A DNA stretch of 40,495 bases. Source: JAUNKE01 sp041853585. Its GTDB lineage: Bacteria; Bacillota; Clostridia; Peptostreptococcales; Filifactoraceae. A program made the translations under genes and the position numbers. The stretch lies in NCBI GenBank assembly GCA_041853585.1, contig JBGZSM010000075.1, positions 1 to 40,495 of the forward strand. The letters run 5' to 3'. The notes under the pieces were generated by a model. The model did no database searches and was not told the origin of the DNA. It saw only the letters and a list, made by a program, of their open reading frames with translations. Shown one piece after another: positions 24,972 through 33,258 of this stretch. The stretch's first letter is position 1, and each line of letters opens with the position of its first letter.

Positions 24972-25880
24972 ATGAAAGATTATTTCAAAGAAATTCACGA
25001 ATCATCGGATTGGCGATTGGTACGAGAAATTGCGGAAGGCTGGTCCTCTGACAAAAAATTTTATATTGAAACCAAAGACAATCAAAAACTTTTGCTACGC
25101 GTTGCGGACAGTTCATTAAAAAAACAAAAAAAATTGGAATATGACAGAATCTCCGCGCTTCGCTCAACGAGTTTTCCGATGTCGCGCCCGATTTCATTCG
25201 GAACTTTTAATCACGGAGAGTCCGTTTATATGTTGCTTACTTGGGTCGAAGGGATACCGCTTCATGCCAAATTGTTGAAGATGTCCGTCGCTGACCAATA
25301 CAGCACCGGATTGCAAGCCGGAAAAATGCTGAAAGAGATTCACAGCGTTCCCGTCATCGACAAGCATATCCAAACACCGCAAGCAAGACGCGAGCACAAG
25401 CTTAACAAAATTAAAATTTATGAGACCAGTTATGTGCGTGTGAAAGGCGACCAAGTCGCTATTGATTATGTGCGAAACAATATCGAAAAAATTTACAATA
25501 CCCCGCCGGCATACAAACATGGCGATTTTCACGCGGGCAATTTGATTTATACGGCCGATGGCAATTTAGGATTGATTGACTTCAACCGCATTGACTGTGG
25601 CGACCGATACGAAGATTTTAACAAAACTTCCATTTTGGATGCACAGCTCAGCATTCCGTTTGCAACGGGCATTATCGACGGCTATTTTGACGCCAAGCCG
25701 ACACCGGAATTTTGGGAAGTGCAGTCCATCTATGTTGCGCAATCCGCCATGACTTCCATCAACTGGGCGGAGAAATTCGGCATTGAAGAAATACAAAATA
25801 TGCAAGCGTATTGTCAAAAAGCATTTGAGGATTACAATTTTTTTGCAAAAACCGTACCCAATTGGTACGAAAAACTATAA
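24972..25880 (+). CDS. Aminoglycoside-phosphotransferase-fold kinase
   Basis: A 302-residue small-molecule kinase of the APH/choline kinase family. The N-lobe includes KLLLRVADSS and a hinge at YMLLTWVEGIPL; the catalytic loop is KHGDFHAGNLIY (about 179-190) and the metal-binding segment is LIDFNRIDCGDRYED, with Asn where many relatives have Asp-Trp/Phe. The substrate is unknown; antibiotic resistance should not be assumed, since most chromosomal members act on metabolites. AAGGGGG lies before the ATG. It is monocistronic, with a strong terminator. Confidence 0.88.
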   Translation: MKDYFKEIHESSDWRLVREIAEGWSSDKKFYIETKDNQKLLLRVADSSLKKQKKLEYDRISALRSTSFPMSRPISFGTFNHGESVYMLLTWVEGIPLHAKLLKMSVADQYSTGLQAGKMLKEIHSVPVIDKHIQTPQARREHKLNKIKIYETSYVRVKGDQVAIDYVRNNIEKIYNTPPAYKHGDFHAGNLIYTADGNLGLIDFNRIDCGDRYEDFNKTSILDAQLSIPFATGIIDGYFDAKPTPEFWEVQSIYVAQSAMTSINWAEKFGIEEIQNMQAYCQKAFEDYNFFAKTVPNWYEKL

Positions 25881-25928
25881 ATACGCAATCATCATTTCTT
25901 CTTTTCTTTTTCGTTCTATGTTTCTCAC

Positions 25929-25955
25929 AAAAAAGCAACCGACGGTTGCTTTTTT
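25929..25955 (+). terminator. Terminator of the APH-fold kinase gene
   Basis: The stem AAAAAAGCAACC pairs with GGTTGCTTTTTT around GAC, followed by more T. Perfect and compact. Confidence 0.9.
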
Positions 25956-25973
25956 GTCGTCAAAGGAGGCTCT

Positions 25974-26229
25974 ATGAAAAAACTTACATTTTACAAATTT
26001 TTAGGGGGGCACTGGCTGCAATCCTTCTATCCGTATTAAATGCGTTTACGCTTAAAAATCAATGCTTGCATCGATTTATTTTTGCATCTTTAGGATTATT
26101 TTATTGTTGAATCCAATATATCCGGAAGCGATGCGGCTTCGATACGGCGAAGAAAAAAGCAAATGCTATATACGCATCATCGCAATTTGCCAAATTTTAT
26201 TTGCCTTCTTCACCAAGACAAACTTTTAG
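25974..26229 (+). pseudogene. Frameshifted small membrane protein gene
   Basis: A good ribosome site (AAAGGAGG) and ATG at 25974 begin a short frame, MKKLTFYKFLGG, that stops quickly. One base added to the G6 run (26013-26018) would continue it as ALAAILLSVLNAF and onward to 26110. A second -1 shift near 26100 would give a C-terminal part with NPIYPEAMRLRYGE and a hydrophobic end, stopping at 26229. Together this would be about 85 residues with two membrane helices, loosely like small DUF6199-type proteins. Either a pseudogene or a homopolymer sequencing error. Confidence 0.6.
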
Positions 26230-26328
26230 AAGCATTGATTCTGAATGGCGGATTGTTATGCCGAAGCTTATAAAAACGGCCTACTGTTAAGAAAAAAGTT
26301 CTTTTGATTTTGACTCATCATAATCGAT

Positions 26329-26365
26329 GGACAATGTTTTAAGAAAACTTGTCCGTTTTATTTTT
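26329..26365 (+). terminator. Terminator-like hairpin
   Basis: GGACAA.GTTTT (26329-26340) pairs with AAAACTTGTCC (26344-26354) with one bulged base, followed by GTTTTATTTTT. It lies about 100 nt after the broken gene and before the next promoter region. Confidence 0.65.
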
Positions 26366-26475
26366 CCCATCCCATCTTTGTTCCATATTTTTTTGATACA
26401 ATTATTAAATCTCTAATGAATTGGGTATATTGCTAACAGGATATGAAGTCCTAATTGATATAAAGGAAGGTATCT

Positions 26476-27636
26476 ATGGAAAATATAAGACATAATTGGG
26501 TACATTATTTGATAAAATATACAAAGTATGCCATCAATCTGCTGACTTGGGGGCTTATAATTTGGTTTGTCGTTCGACTTTTTCCAAAAATCGTAGTTCT
26601 GCTGATGCCCTTTGTCATCGGCTGGATTATCGCATCGCTTGCCAATCCGCTCGTACGATATTTGGAGAGCAAATTCAAATTCAACCGCAAGGTGATGTCC
26701 ATTTTGGCCATCGTCCTGTTGGTTTCACTACTGAGCATGGTACTTTATTTTGCAATTTCGAAGCTGGTCAGCGAAGCGACCGCTTTTGCATCACAAATAC
26801 CGAGTATGTATTCGGGTATCAAAGCTGATTTTGACGCCATCCAGCACAATATCGAATTGTTTTTAAGCAAGGCGCCTGCCGATACGCATGATGCCATTAT
26901 TGATTTCATCAACAATCTGTCTTCCACCGTTTTAGATTTCGGCGAAAAAATCGGTACACCGACGATTGAAGCTGCGGGAAATTTTGCAAAAAATATCCCG
27001 AATATCCTGATTGCGATGCTGTTGACGATTATGTCCGCTTATTTTATTCTCTCGGACAAGGAAAATATTTCGAAATGGATGAAATCTTTTGTTCCCGAAA
27101 AACAAAAAGGGAAATTCAAGCGTTATACACAGGGCATCAACAATATTTTTGCCGGCTATCTCAAGGCACAATTCATCATCATGGGCATCGTAGGCATCGT
27201 GCTCTTTATCGGATTGCTGTTCTTGGGCGTAAAATTCGCACTCTTGTTGTCGGTACTGATTGCATTGCTCGATTTTCTTCCGTTCTTCGGTACGGGAACG
27301 GCGCTTTGTCCTTGGGCACTCTTTCATTTGCTCTCGGGCGATACCAAAATGGCAGGTGGACTTATCGTCATCTATGTGCTCAGCCAGCTTGCTCGCCGAA
27401 TTGTTGAGCCGAAGGTGCTCGGCCAAACCATCGGTCTCAATCCGCTGATGACTATGATTTTGATGTATGTCGGATTCAAGCTTTTCGGGGTACTCGGATT
27501 GATTTTCTCCGCTCCGGTCGGCATGCTGCTCATCAATCTGCACTCGCAGGGAATGTTTGACGATATCAAATTCATATTGAAAGATATCCTGAGCGATTTC
27601 AATCAATTGCGCGATATTGAAGCCTATAAAGGATAA
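26476..27636 (+). CDS. AI-2E family membrane permease
   Basis: A 386-residue protein with seven to eight hydrophobic helices in the PF01594 pattern: a paired N-terminal hairpin (VVLLMPFVIGWIIASLANPLV), a long amphipathic extracytoplasmic segment (about 95-165), and the conserved C-terminal block with LIALLDFLPFFGTG, VEPKVLGQTIGLNPLMT and GLIFSAPVGML. Family members include quorum-signal exporters and Na+/H+ antiporters, and the substrate here is unknown. AAGGAAGG precedes the ATG. Monocistronic. Confidence 0.92.
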   Translation: MENIRHNWVHYLIKYTKYAINLLTWGLIIWFVVRLFPKIVVLLMPFVIGWIIASLANPLVRYLESKFKFNRKVMSILAIVLLVSLLSMVLYFAISKLVSEATAFASQIPSMYSGIKADFDAIQHNIELFLSKAPADTHDAIIDFINNLSSTVLDFGEKIGTPTIEAAGNFAKNIPNILIAMLLTIMSAYFILSDKENISKWMKSFVPEKQKGKFKRYTQGINNIFAGYLKAQFIIMGIVGIVLFIGLLFLGVKFALLLSVLIALLDFLPFFGTGTALCPWALFHLLSGDTKMAGGLIVIYVLSQLARRIVEPKVLGQTIGLNPLMTMILMYVGFKLFGVLGLIFSAPVGMLLINLHSQGMFDDIKFILKDILSDFNQLRDIEAYKG

Positions 27637-27716
27637 ACTGTATAGCAAAATACTGCTGACTTTTAATCACCATTTGCTTTGCAAATCGGGATGCAAAAAA
27701 ATTTTGAAGCCCTATT

Positions 27717-27762
27717 AAAAAACATTAGACTCTTTGAAAATCGAAAAGGTCTAATGTTTTTC
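27717..27762. terminator. Bidirectional terminator
   Basis: AAAACATTAGAC (27719-27730) pairs with GTCTAATGTTTT (27749-27760), flanked by A and T runs. It is shared by the convergent AI-2E-family and ABC permease genes. Confidence 0.85.
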
Positions 27763-27787
27763 CGCTTTTTAACACATCCGGCGACAT

Positions 27788-28477
27788 CTATAAAAGAAGG
27801 TCTTTGTATTCGATTCTTCTTATCGAAAGATAGGCGACGAATATTCCGACCATGCCGATTCCCAGCGTATATCCGAGATATTGTCCGAGTTGCAGGTCGC
27901 CGAAGTTCCCATTGCTGAAGCTTGATAGAATAAAAGACGATACAACGGTTGCGGCGGTGGATTTCTTTCTCATTCCAAAAAACAATGCTACGAGCGCAAT
28001 GCCGGCACTTGCCAAATCGAATCCTATCGTATGTCGGCAATGTGTAAAGATTTCTCCAACGGTATAGGCTTGGGACAAAAAATCATATTTTGAATGAATT
28101 ATCATCAAAAAATTCATCACCAAAAAACGCGAAATGATAATGGTTGAGAAGGTAAAGAGGAATACCAAAATCAATTTTGCAATCATAATTTTTTTCCGAG
28201 CAATCGGATAAGTAAACATCAGCATAATCGTCTTGTTGCGATACTCATCAATGATGAGTCGTGAAATGAACACGCCTGCAAAAACGATAAAAGTGATACG
28301 CATCATGCTGTCCACAACCATAAAAAACTGAGTGGAGATTTCTCTCTGATTGGCACTTTTATCCGTTACAAACATCAACAGTAACAACAAGCTCATCACA
28401 AACATCGCGATGAATGCTCCTACAATATATTTCGGAAATTCGACTTTTTTCATTTCCAGTCTAATGAGTTTTATCAC
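27788..28477 (-). CDS. ABC-2 type permease (bacitracin/lantibiotic exporter type)
   Basis: A 229-residue membrane protein with six hydrophobic helices, starting MIKLIRLEMKKVEFPKYIVG and including a conserved IIDEYRNKTIMLMFTYPIARKK-like loop, typical of BcrB/MutE-group permeases. It pairs with the ATPase encoded just upstream, overlapping it by 17 nt. The start is GTG at 28477, with AAGGAG 6 nt upstream inside the ATPase gene. A role in exporting or resisting a peptide antibiotic is likely from family and from the neighbouring two-component system. Confidence 0.85.
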   Translation of the reverse strand: MIKLIRLEMKKVEFPKYIVGAFIAMFVMSLLLLLMFVTDKSANQREISTQFFMVVDSMMRITFIVFAGVFISRLIIDEYRNKTIMLMFTYPIARKKIMIAKLILVFLFTFSTIIISRFLVMNFLMIIHSKYDFLSQAYTVGEIFTHCRHTIGFDLASAGIALVALFFGMRKKSTAATVVSSFILSSFSNGNFGDLQLGQYLGYTLGIGMVGIFVAYLSIRRIEYKDLLL

Positions 28478-29390
28478 AGTCCGCTCCTTGTATCAATGAC
28501 AAAAAATATTCTTCCAAAGTTCCCTGTCTGCTCGTCATAGATTCTATCACTACATCTTCACTCATCAGACGCATCAAGAAATCATTAGGCTCTATAATTT
28601 TTTCATAAATGCGAATGGTTTTTTCATCCATGGTTTTAAAATTTTTGAGCGCAAATTTTTCGCTGAGTATATAAGAGGCTTTTCGAGCATCGTTGACCTT
28701 GATTTCTAAAAATTCTTCCGCACTCTCTTTTACTTTTTCCATCGCCACTTCTTCAACCAAGCGCCCCTCCATGATAACGCCGATGGTATCCGCCACCTGC
28801 TCGATTTCATTGAGAATATGGCTGGAAAGCATGACGGTGATGTCGTATTCCCGGTTCAGTTTTTTCAAAAGACTGCGAATTTCGCTGATTCCAAGTGGGT
28901 CGAGTCCGTTAATCGGCTCATCCAGAATCATCAGCTCCGGTTTGGTAAGAATCGCTCGCGCAATGCCGAGGCGCTGTTTCATCCCCAGCGAAAACTCTTT
29001 CACTTTTTTATTTTTTATATCCGTCAATCCCGTCGTTTTCAACGCCGTCTCAATTTCGTTCACATTATAGTATCCCATATAGGAGCAATGCAAAAATAAG
29101 TTTTCGTGCGCCGTCAACTTCTCGTAGAAAATTGGATACTCAATGATTGCACTGATTCTTTTGAAGATATTCACCGAATGTGGCGTGAGCATTTCACCAA
29201 AAATCTCAATGCTCCCGCTGTCCGCATGAAGCAGATTCAATAACAATTTCATAAGGGTGGTTTTCCCGGCGCCATTGGGACCGAGCAAACCGTAAATTTC
29301 TCCTTTTTTAACTTTCATATTCACATCGGATATAATTGCTCTCTTTTTAATCCGTTTGTTTAAATCTTGTGTTCTTATAATCCAATCCAT
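28461..29390 (-). CDS. ABC transporter ATP-binding protein (BcrA-like)
   Basis: A 309-residue ATPase with Walker A GPNGAGKTT (about 37-45), signature FSLGMKQRLGIARA, Walker B LMILDEP and switch His in LSSHIL. A C-terminal extension of about 80 residues (from about 220) is typical of bacitracin/lantibiotic self-protection ATPases. The start ATG 29390 follows GAGGTG. It forms an operon with the permease. The two-component genes upstream are separated by a terminator, so they are probably transcribed separately. Confidence 0.92.
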   Translation of the reverse strand: MDWIIRTQDLNKRIKKRAIISDVNMKVKKGEIYGLLGPNGAGKTTLMKLLLNLLHADSGSIEIFGEMLTPHSVNIFKRISAIIEYPIFYEKLTAHENLFLHCSYMGYYNVNEIETALKTTGLTDIKNKKVKEFSLGMKQRLGIARAILTKPELMILDEPINGLDPLGISEIRSLLKKLNREYDITVMLSSHILNEIEQVADTIGVIMEGRLVEEVAMEKVKESAEEFLEIKVNDARKASYILSEKFALKNFKTMDEKTIRIYEKIIEPNDFLMRLMSEDVVIESMTSRQGTLEEYFLSLIQGADCDKTH

Positions 29391-29631
29391 TTTTTCACCT
29401 CACTTTGCACTTTCCAATTGGACATCCGAGCGCTGACAACAATCCCAACCATGTCGGATCCGGTAATCCGGTTGCTATTTTTAACCGTCAATTAAAGGCA
29501 ACGGGCAATTCGCCATTTCCGATTTTGTGCTTCGGCTGCTCTACCTTTACTATAAACAAACTCACTTTCTTTTTTCTTACTCAAATCTTACTTTTTTCTT
29601 AAGTTTCATGGATTCCGCTCAAAATATAAAA
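29391..29631. other. Leader region of the ABC operon
   Basis: No convincing gene. It contains paired GGATCCGG/CCGGATT-type inverted repeats around 29455-29475 and a run of short T-rich blocks. It should hold the ABC promoter and possibly the binding site of the response regulator, but I cannot mark either with confidence. Confidence 0.3.
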
Positions 29632-29661
29632 GCCGACCCCAATCCATTCCTTGCGGTCAGC
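29621..29661 (-). terminator. Terminator of the two-component operon
   Basis: Minus-strand GCTGACC pairs with GGTCGGC (29655-29661 with 29632-29638, one G-T pair), followed by TTTTATATTTT. It lies about 25 nt after the kinase stop. Confidence 0.65.
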
Positions 29662-29683
29662 ATTCTAATCAACAAGACGCTTT

Positions 29684-30607
29684 TCATTTTCTCAAAGACA
29701 CCGTAAAGACGGTCTTTTCATAAGGAATACTTTCCAAATGAATCTCTCCCCCTATGTATTCCACCAGTCGCTTGGTTATCGTAAGGCCCAACCCGCTCCC
29801 GCGATACTGTTTATTTCTTGAATCGTCCAAAGTAAAAAGACGCTCAAAAACCTGCTCGTGATGCACGGCGGCGATTCCGCGACCTTTATCCCAGACCTGA
29901 ATATATACTTTTTTATCTCTCTCTTTTACGATAAGCCCGAGAATTTTCCCTTCTCCGCCATGATAAACAGCATTGGACAATAAATTAGTAAGGATTCTGC
30001 TTAGCGCTTCTTCATTTCCAATCGCAAAAATATCTTTTTCAGGAATATCAATCGATACTTCCACCTGTTTTTCGATAATCGTATCATATAGACAAAGCAG
30101 ATTTTTTCTTGCAATTTCGCTCACATTGATATACGAAAGCGAGATGTTCTTATCATTGGACTCCAATTTTGTCAAATCAAAAAATTGATTGATGAGCTCC
30201 AATAATTCAAGTGATTGTCGGTGCGCTTTTTGCATCTTTCTTTTGGATTCATCTTCTATTATTGAATCTTGGCTCATCGTCTCCAGATAACCCAAAATAA
30301 CGGTCAACGGTGTTTTCAAATCATGCGAAATATTCGACAGCATTCTTTTCATTGAAGCTTCCATTTTTCGATGCTCTGCAAAGACTTCCTGATTGTAATC
30401 GATAAGATGATTGAGTTGAATCAGCAGCTCCATAATTTTCTTATCATCTGTAAATAAAAATAGCCTCTCCGCTTGATTATGCTCAACAATATTTCGCAGC
30501 ATGTTCAAAATAGCATCCAGCTCACGATTATGTTTGTTTCGCAAGTATGCCTGCCACATAACAAGAGCAGCCAAAACGCCTATTACAATATAACTCATAT
30601 CATCCAT
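29684..30607 (-). CDS. Sensor histidine kinase
   Basis: A 307-residue kinase with a single N-terminal membrane helix (about 4-22) and no extracellular domain, so it likely senses within the membrane or through the ABC transporter. The H-box is SNISHDLKTPLTVILGY (His95). The ATPase domain has LTNLLSNAVYHGG, VWDKGRGI and GSGLGLTITKRLVEY. Start ATG 30607 follows GAGGA; earlier in-frame Met codons fall in the response-regulator gene. Kinases of this shape often sit beside BcrAB-like transporters. Confidence 0.9.
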   Translation of the reverse strand: MDDMSYIVIGVLAALVMWQAYLRNKHNRELDAILNMLRNIVEHNQAERLFLFTDDKKIMELLIQLNHLIDYNQEVFAEHRKMEASMKRMLSNISHDLKTPLTVILGYLETMSQDSIIEDESKRKMQKAHRQSLELLELINQFFDLTKLESNDKNISLSYINVSEIARKNLLCLYDTIIEKQVEVSIDIPEKDIFAIGNEEALSRILTNLLSNAVYHGGEGKILGLIVKERDKKVYIQVWDKGRGIAAVHHEQVFERLFTLDDSRNKQYRGSGLGLTITKRLVEYIGGEIHLESIPYEKTVFTVSLRK

Positions 30608-30644
30608 TTTATTCCTCACAACAATTAAAACAGCATTTGAACGA

Positions 30645-31331
30645 CTATTCGCCAAGGCGATACCCGATTCCCCAAACCGTTTGAATATATTGGGGATTTG
30701 ATGGGTCATCCTCAATCTTTTCCCGTAATCGACGGATATGCACATTGATTACATTCTCGTCGCCATAGTAGGTATCCTGCCATATTGCATGATAAATTTG
30801 CGATTTTGTAAATGTCCTTTTCGGATTGCTTAAAAAAAGTCGCAGAATATCAAATTCTTTCGCAGTGAGTCGAATAGCTTTTCCATTTTTTTGAACGGTA
30901 AAATCCATCGAATTAAGCGTAATTTCTCGACAGGAGACGATTTCGTTCTCAAAAGATTGTTTGGTAAGTTCCGCTCGGCGTAAAATCGCCCGAACCCGAG
31001 AAGAAAACTCAATCAACGAAAAAGGTTTTGACAAATAATCATCCGCACCGAGTTCCAAGCCCAAAGATTTTTCAACATCGCTGTCTTTTGCGGAAACGAT
31101 AAGAATCGGAATATTACTGATTCGGCGAATCGATTTGAGCACATCCAGACCGCTCTTTGTCGGCAGCATCAAATCCAAAATGATTAAGTCAAAAGATTGC
31201 TCATGAAAATTTTTTAATCCCATTTCTCCATCCGATGCAATTTCAATGAAGTATCCCTCTTTTTCGAGATGCTCCGTCATCATTTCGGCGACATCCTGTT
31301 CGTCCTCAACAATTAGAATTTTATTTTTCAT
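30645..31331 (-). CDS. OmpR-family response regulator
   Basis: A 228-residue regulator. The receiver domain has acidic pocket VEDEQD, phosphorylated Asp53 in LIILDLMLP and Lys in YLSKPFS. The C-terminal winged helix has KEFDILRLFLSNPKRTFTKS and NVINVHIRRLREKIEDDP. ATG 31331 is used because AAAGG lies 7 nt upstream; an in-frame GTG at 31337 is the alternative. It is 37 nt upstream of the kinase. It probably controls the adjacent ABC operon (inference from context). Confidence 0.93.
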   Translation of the reverse strand: MKNKILIVEDEQDVAEMMTEHLEKEGYFIEIASDGEMGLKNFHEQSFDLIILDLMLPTKSGLDVLKSIRRISNIPILIVSAKDSDVEKSLGLELGADDYLSKPFSLIEFSSRVRAILRRAELTKQSFENEIVSCREITLNSMDFTVQKNGKAIRLTAKEFDILRLFLSNPKRTFTKSQIYHAIWQDTYYGDENVINVHIRRLREKIEDDPSNPQYIQTVWGIGYRLGE

Positions 31332-31380
31332 CGCCACGCCTTTCCAACTAAAAACATCCTTCCATCTCTTGCTTATAAAA

Positions 31381-31409
31381 ATTATAGCTCAAAAAAAGCT
31401 GCTCGACAA
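31381..31409 (-). promoter_or_regulatory. Promoter of the two-component operon
   Basis: Minus-strand TTGTCG (31404-31409), 17-bp spacer, TATAAT (31381-31386), about 50 nt before the regulator start codon. Confidence 0.75.
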
Positions 31410-31410
31410 T

Positions 31411-31435
31411 AAAAAAACGCAGCTACCGCTACGCT
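31411..31435 (-). terminator. Terminator of the DUF454 gene
   Basis: Minus-strand GCGTAGC pairs with GCTGCGT (one G-T pair) around GGTA, then seven T. It lies 8 nt after the stop codon and directly abuts the next promoter. Confidence 0.7.
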
Positions 31436-31442
31436 TTAATTT

Positions 31443-31859
31443 CTATTTTACTCTTTCGCGAATGAGCACCGCTTCTTCTTCGGTAATCGTCTTGATCCCG
31501 AAAATAAAATAAATGATGTGGAAAAACCACACTACCGCCAACACGATACGCGCTACGGGCACACGACTCATCATCATAAATCCGAATGCCATCGAAATCG
31601 TTACAATCAACATAATTCGCATCTTTGCCTTTTTGGTCATCCCTCGTCCTTTGACATAGGATTCCAAATTATTCTTATAAAGATCAGTCTGTATAAACCA
31701 GTTGTTCAATCGGTCGGAGCTTTTTGCAAAGCAAACTGCCGCCAGCATCAGAAACGGAAAAGTCGGCAAAAACGGTAATGCCGCACCAACCGCACCAATC
31801 GCCAAACCGATGCAACCAATGACAATCAACACAATCTTCTTTACGGTTAAATTCTCCAT
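31443..31859 (-). CDS. DUF454 family membrane protein (YbaN-like)
   Basis: A 138-residue inner-membrane protein of unknown function. Diagnostic is the N-terminal IGCIGLAIGAVGAALPFLPT followed by FPFLMLAAVCFAKSSDRLNNW, the hallmark of DUF454, and two further helices around 85-120. The start ATG 31859 follows GGAGG. Single gene with its own promoter and terminator. Confidence 0.9.
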   Translation of the reverse strand: MENLTVKKIVLIVIGCIGLAIGAVGAALPFLPTFPFLMLAAVCFAKSSDRLNNWFIQTDLYKNNLESYVKGRGMTKKAKMRIMLIVTISMAFGFMMMSRVPVARIVLAVVWFFHIIYFIFGIKTITEEEAVLIRERVK

Positions 31860-31908
31860 TGAGCCTCCTACTTCTATATAAGTTATCGTAAACTAATTAT
31901 ATGTTTCT

Positions 31909-31937
31909 ATCTTATAGCATGCGATGCAAATTGTCAA
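31909..31937 (-). promoter_or_regulatory. Promoter of the DUF454 gene
   Basis: Minus-strand TTGACA (31932-31937), 17-bp spacer, TAAGAT (31909-31914), about 50 nt before the start codon. The -35 overlaps the adjacent hairpin. Confidence 0.7.
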
Positions 31938-31969
31938 CAAAAAAGTAATCGATACGATTACCTTTGTTG
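31936..31969. terminator. Terminator-type hairpin before the DUF454 gene
   Basis: AAGTAATCG pairs with CGATTACCTT around ATA, extended by CAAC/GTTG arms. On the minus strand it is followed by a T run. It may end read-through from the YczE-like gene, whose stop lies 185 nt away; the DNA between shows nothing else. Confidence 0.55.
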
Positions 31970-32153
31970 GTTTTTCTTCCTTTATATAGGCTGTCAGCTC
32001 GTAGTTTCCGAAGCTCTTTTTTGACGAAAAAAAATTTGGCAAAATCTCAACTCTTTTTATAAAAAAATTTTATAGATGGCGTTTCTTCCTTTATATGCTG
32101 TTTATAGTATCAAGACATTTTACATTTCCCTAAACTTTTCGCTCCATCTCCGC

Positions 32154-32813
32154 TTAGGATTTTTTATTCCATTTGATATAGTCGGTCAGATATTCGTGCT
32201 GCACCTTGGTCGCATCAAAACCGAGCATATCGAATTGCTTTTTCAACAGCGGCCCTGAGAACAATGCTATCAATACCGTCCCCAAACCGAAGCTGCCGCC
32301 GAGCAGATAGCCGATAACGACCGCTACCACCTCATTGATGATTTTGATGATGCCAATGGATATTCCGGTCTTCTTTGCCAACACGACCATCAATCCGTCT
32401 CGCGGTCCCGAGCCGAGCCCCTGCGCCATATACATCCAGATTCCGAAATTCAACACGATGGTACCGATGAGCAAAAACAACAGACGAATCGCATAATTTT
32501 CTCCGGGATTGATAATATCGAGTTGGCGTATCAAATCGATATAGACACCGATCATAACCATGTTGAGCAGCGTCCCCAGCCCGATGCTGGAGCCTGCAAA
32601 ATATTCCACGACAACCAGCACGACGGATACCAGAATAATCGCCTGTCCAATCGTAATCTTGAGAGTTTTTGACAATCCGCTGGAGAGTACATCCCAAGGT
32701 GCATATCCGGTATTGGATGCCAAGATAAACACTACACCCACCGCACAAATAATAAATCCGTTGTTAAGCCAAAAAAGCCGCTTTATATATTTCTTCCATT
32801 TTGTATCTTTCAT
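32154..32813 (-). CDS. YczE/YitT-family membrane protein
   Basis: A 219-residue membrane protein with five to six helices and an internal repeat: GYAPWDVLSSGLSKTLKITI in the first half is echoed by GSGPRDGLMVVLAKKTGISI in the second. Each is followed by an Ile/Val-rich helix and GLGT. This duplicated pattern marks the YczE family; in Bacillus YczE affects surfactant production, but no general function is known. I start at ATG 32813, with AAGGAG close upstream, not at the longer frame. Single gene. Confidence 0.88.
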   Translation of the reverse strand: MKDTKWKKYIKRLFWLNNGFIICAVGVVFILASNTGYAPWDVLSSGLSKTLKITIGQAIILVSVVLVVVEYFAGSSIGLGTLLNMVMIGVYIDLIRQLDIINPGENYAIRLLFLLIGTIVLNFGIWMYMAQGLGSGPRDGLMVVLAKKTGISIGIIKIINEVVAVVIGYLLGGSFGLGTVLIALFSGPLLKKQFDMLGFDATKVQHEYLTDYIKWNKKS

Positions 32814-33224
32814 ATCTCTCCTTGCTATTAAAACCGAATGAACGATGTCAACTTGCATTTATTTCTGAAATCGAATCGGCAGTAAATCGGCTTGATTGCG
32901 AATCGAATTTTTGATTTCCGATTACATCTTGCCGAAACAATCACCGATTGTATCCATCATTTTATCGACTTAAAATTCAAATACCGTACTATCTTATCAT
33001 AGGAACTTTGAAAAGTAAACCGGCGATAAAGAATCGGTCGTGTCAAGTTGTGGAGTTTTTCTATTGACAAGCTCCAAGCGGCCGCAAATCTTATCTTTTC
33101 CGGTTTTGGCGATTCCGTTCAGCAGGATTTATGTTCCGCTATCTTGAGCAAAATTTATAACTCTATCCATTCCTAAAAACATCCCGAAATGTTCACTCAC
33201 TTTCTTTGGACTTTTTACGAACTC
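32814..33224 (-). other. Long leader/promoter region of the YczE-like gene
   Basis: No gene. Minus-strand TTTACT (33014-33019), 17-bp spacer and TAAGAT (32991-32996) form a promoter, giving a leader of about 170 nt. The leader contains several near-repeats of AATCGG/CCGATT (32870-32950) that could fold on each other; no known riboswitch was recognised. From 33020 to 33224 I see nothing specific. Confidence 0.5.
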
Positions 33225-33257
33225 AAAAAATCCGTTAGACAAGCTAACGGATTTTTT
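33225..33257 (-). terminator. Terminator of the walJ-htrA operon
   Basis: AAAAAATCCGTTAG pairs with CTAACGGATTTTTT around ACAAG. It lies directly after the htrA stop codon and is symmetrical. Confidence 0.92.
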
Positions 33258-33258
33258 A

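Noticed and set aside
29405..29602. 65-codon open frame on the plus strand before the ABC operon
   Set aside because: No ribosome site, odd composition and no recognisable domain.
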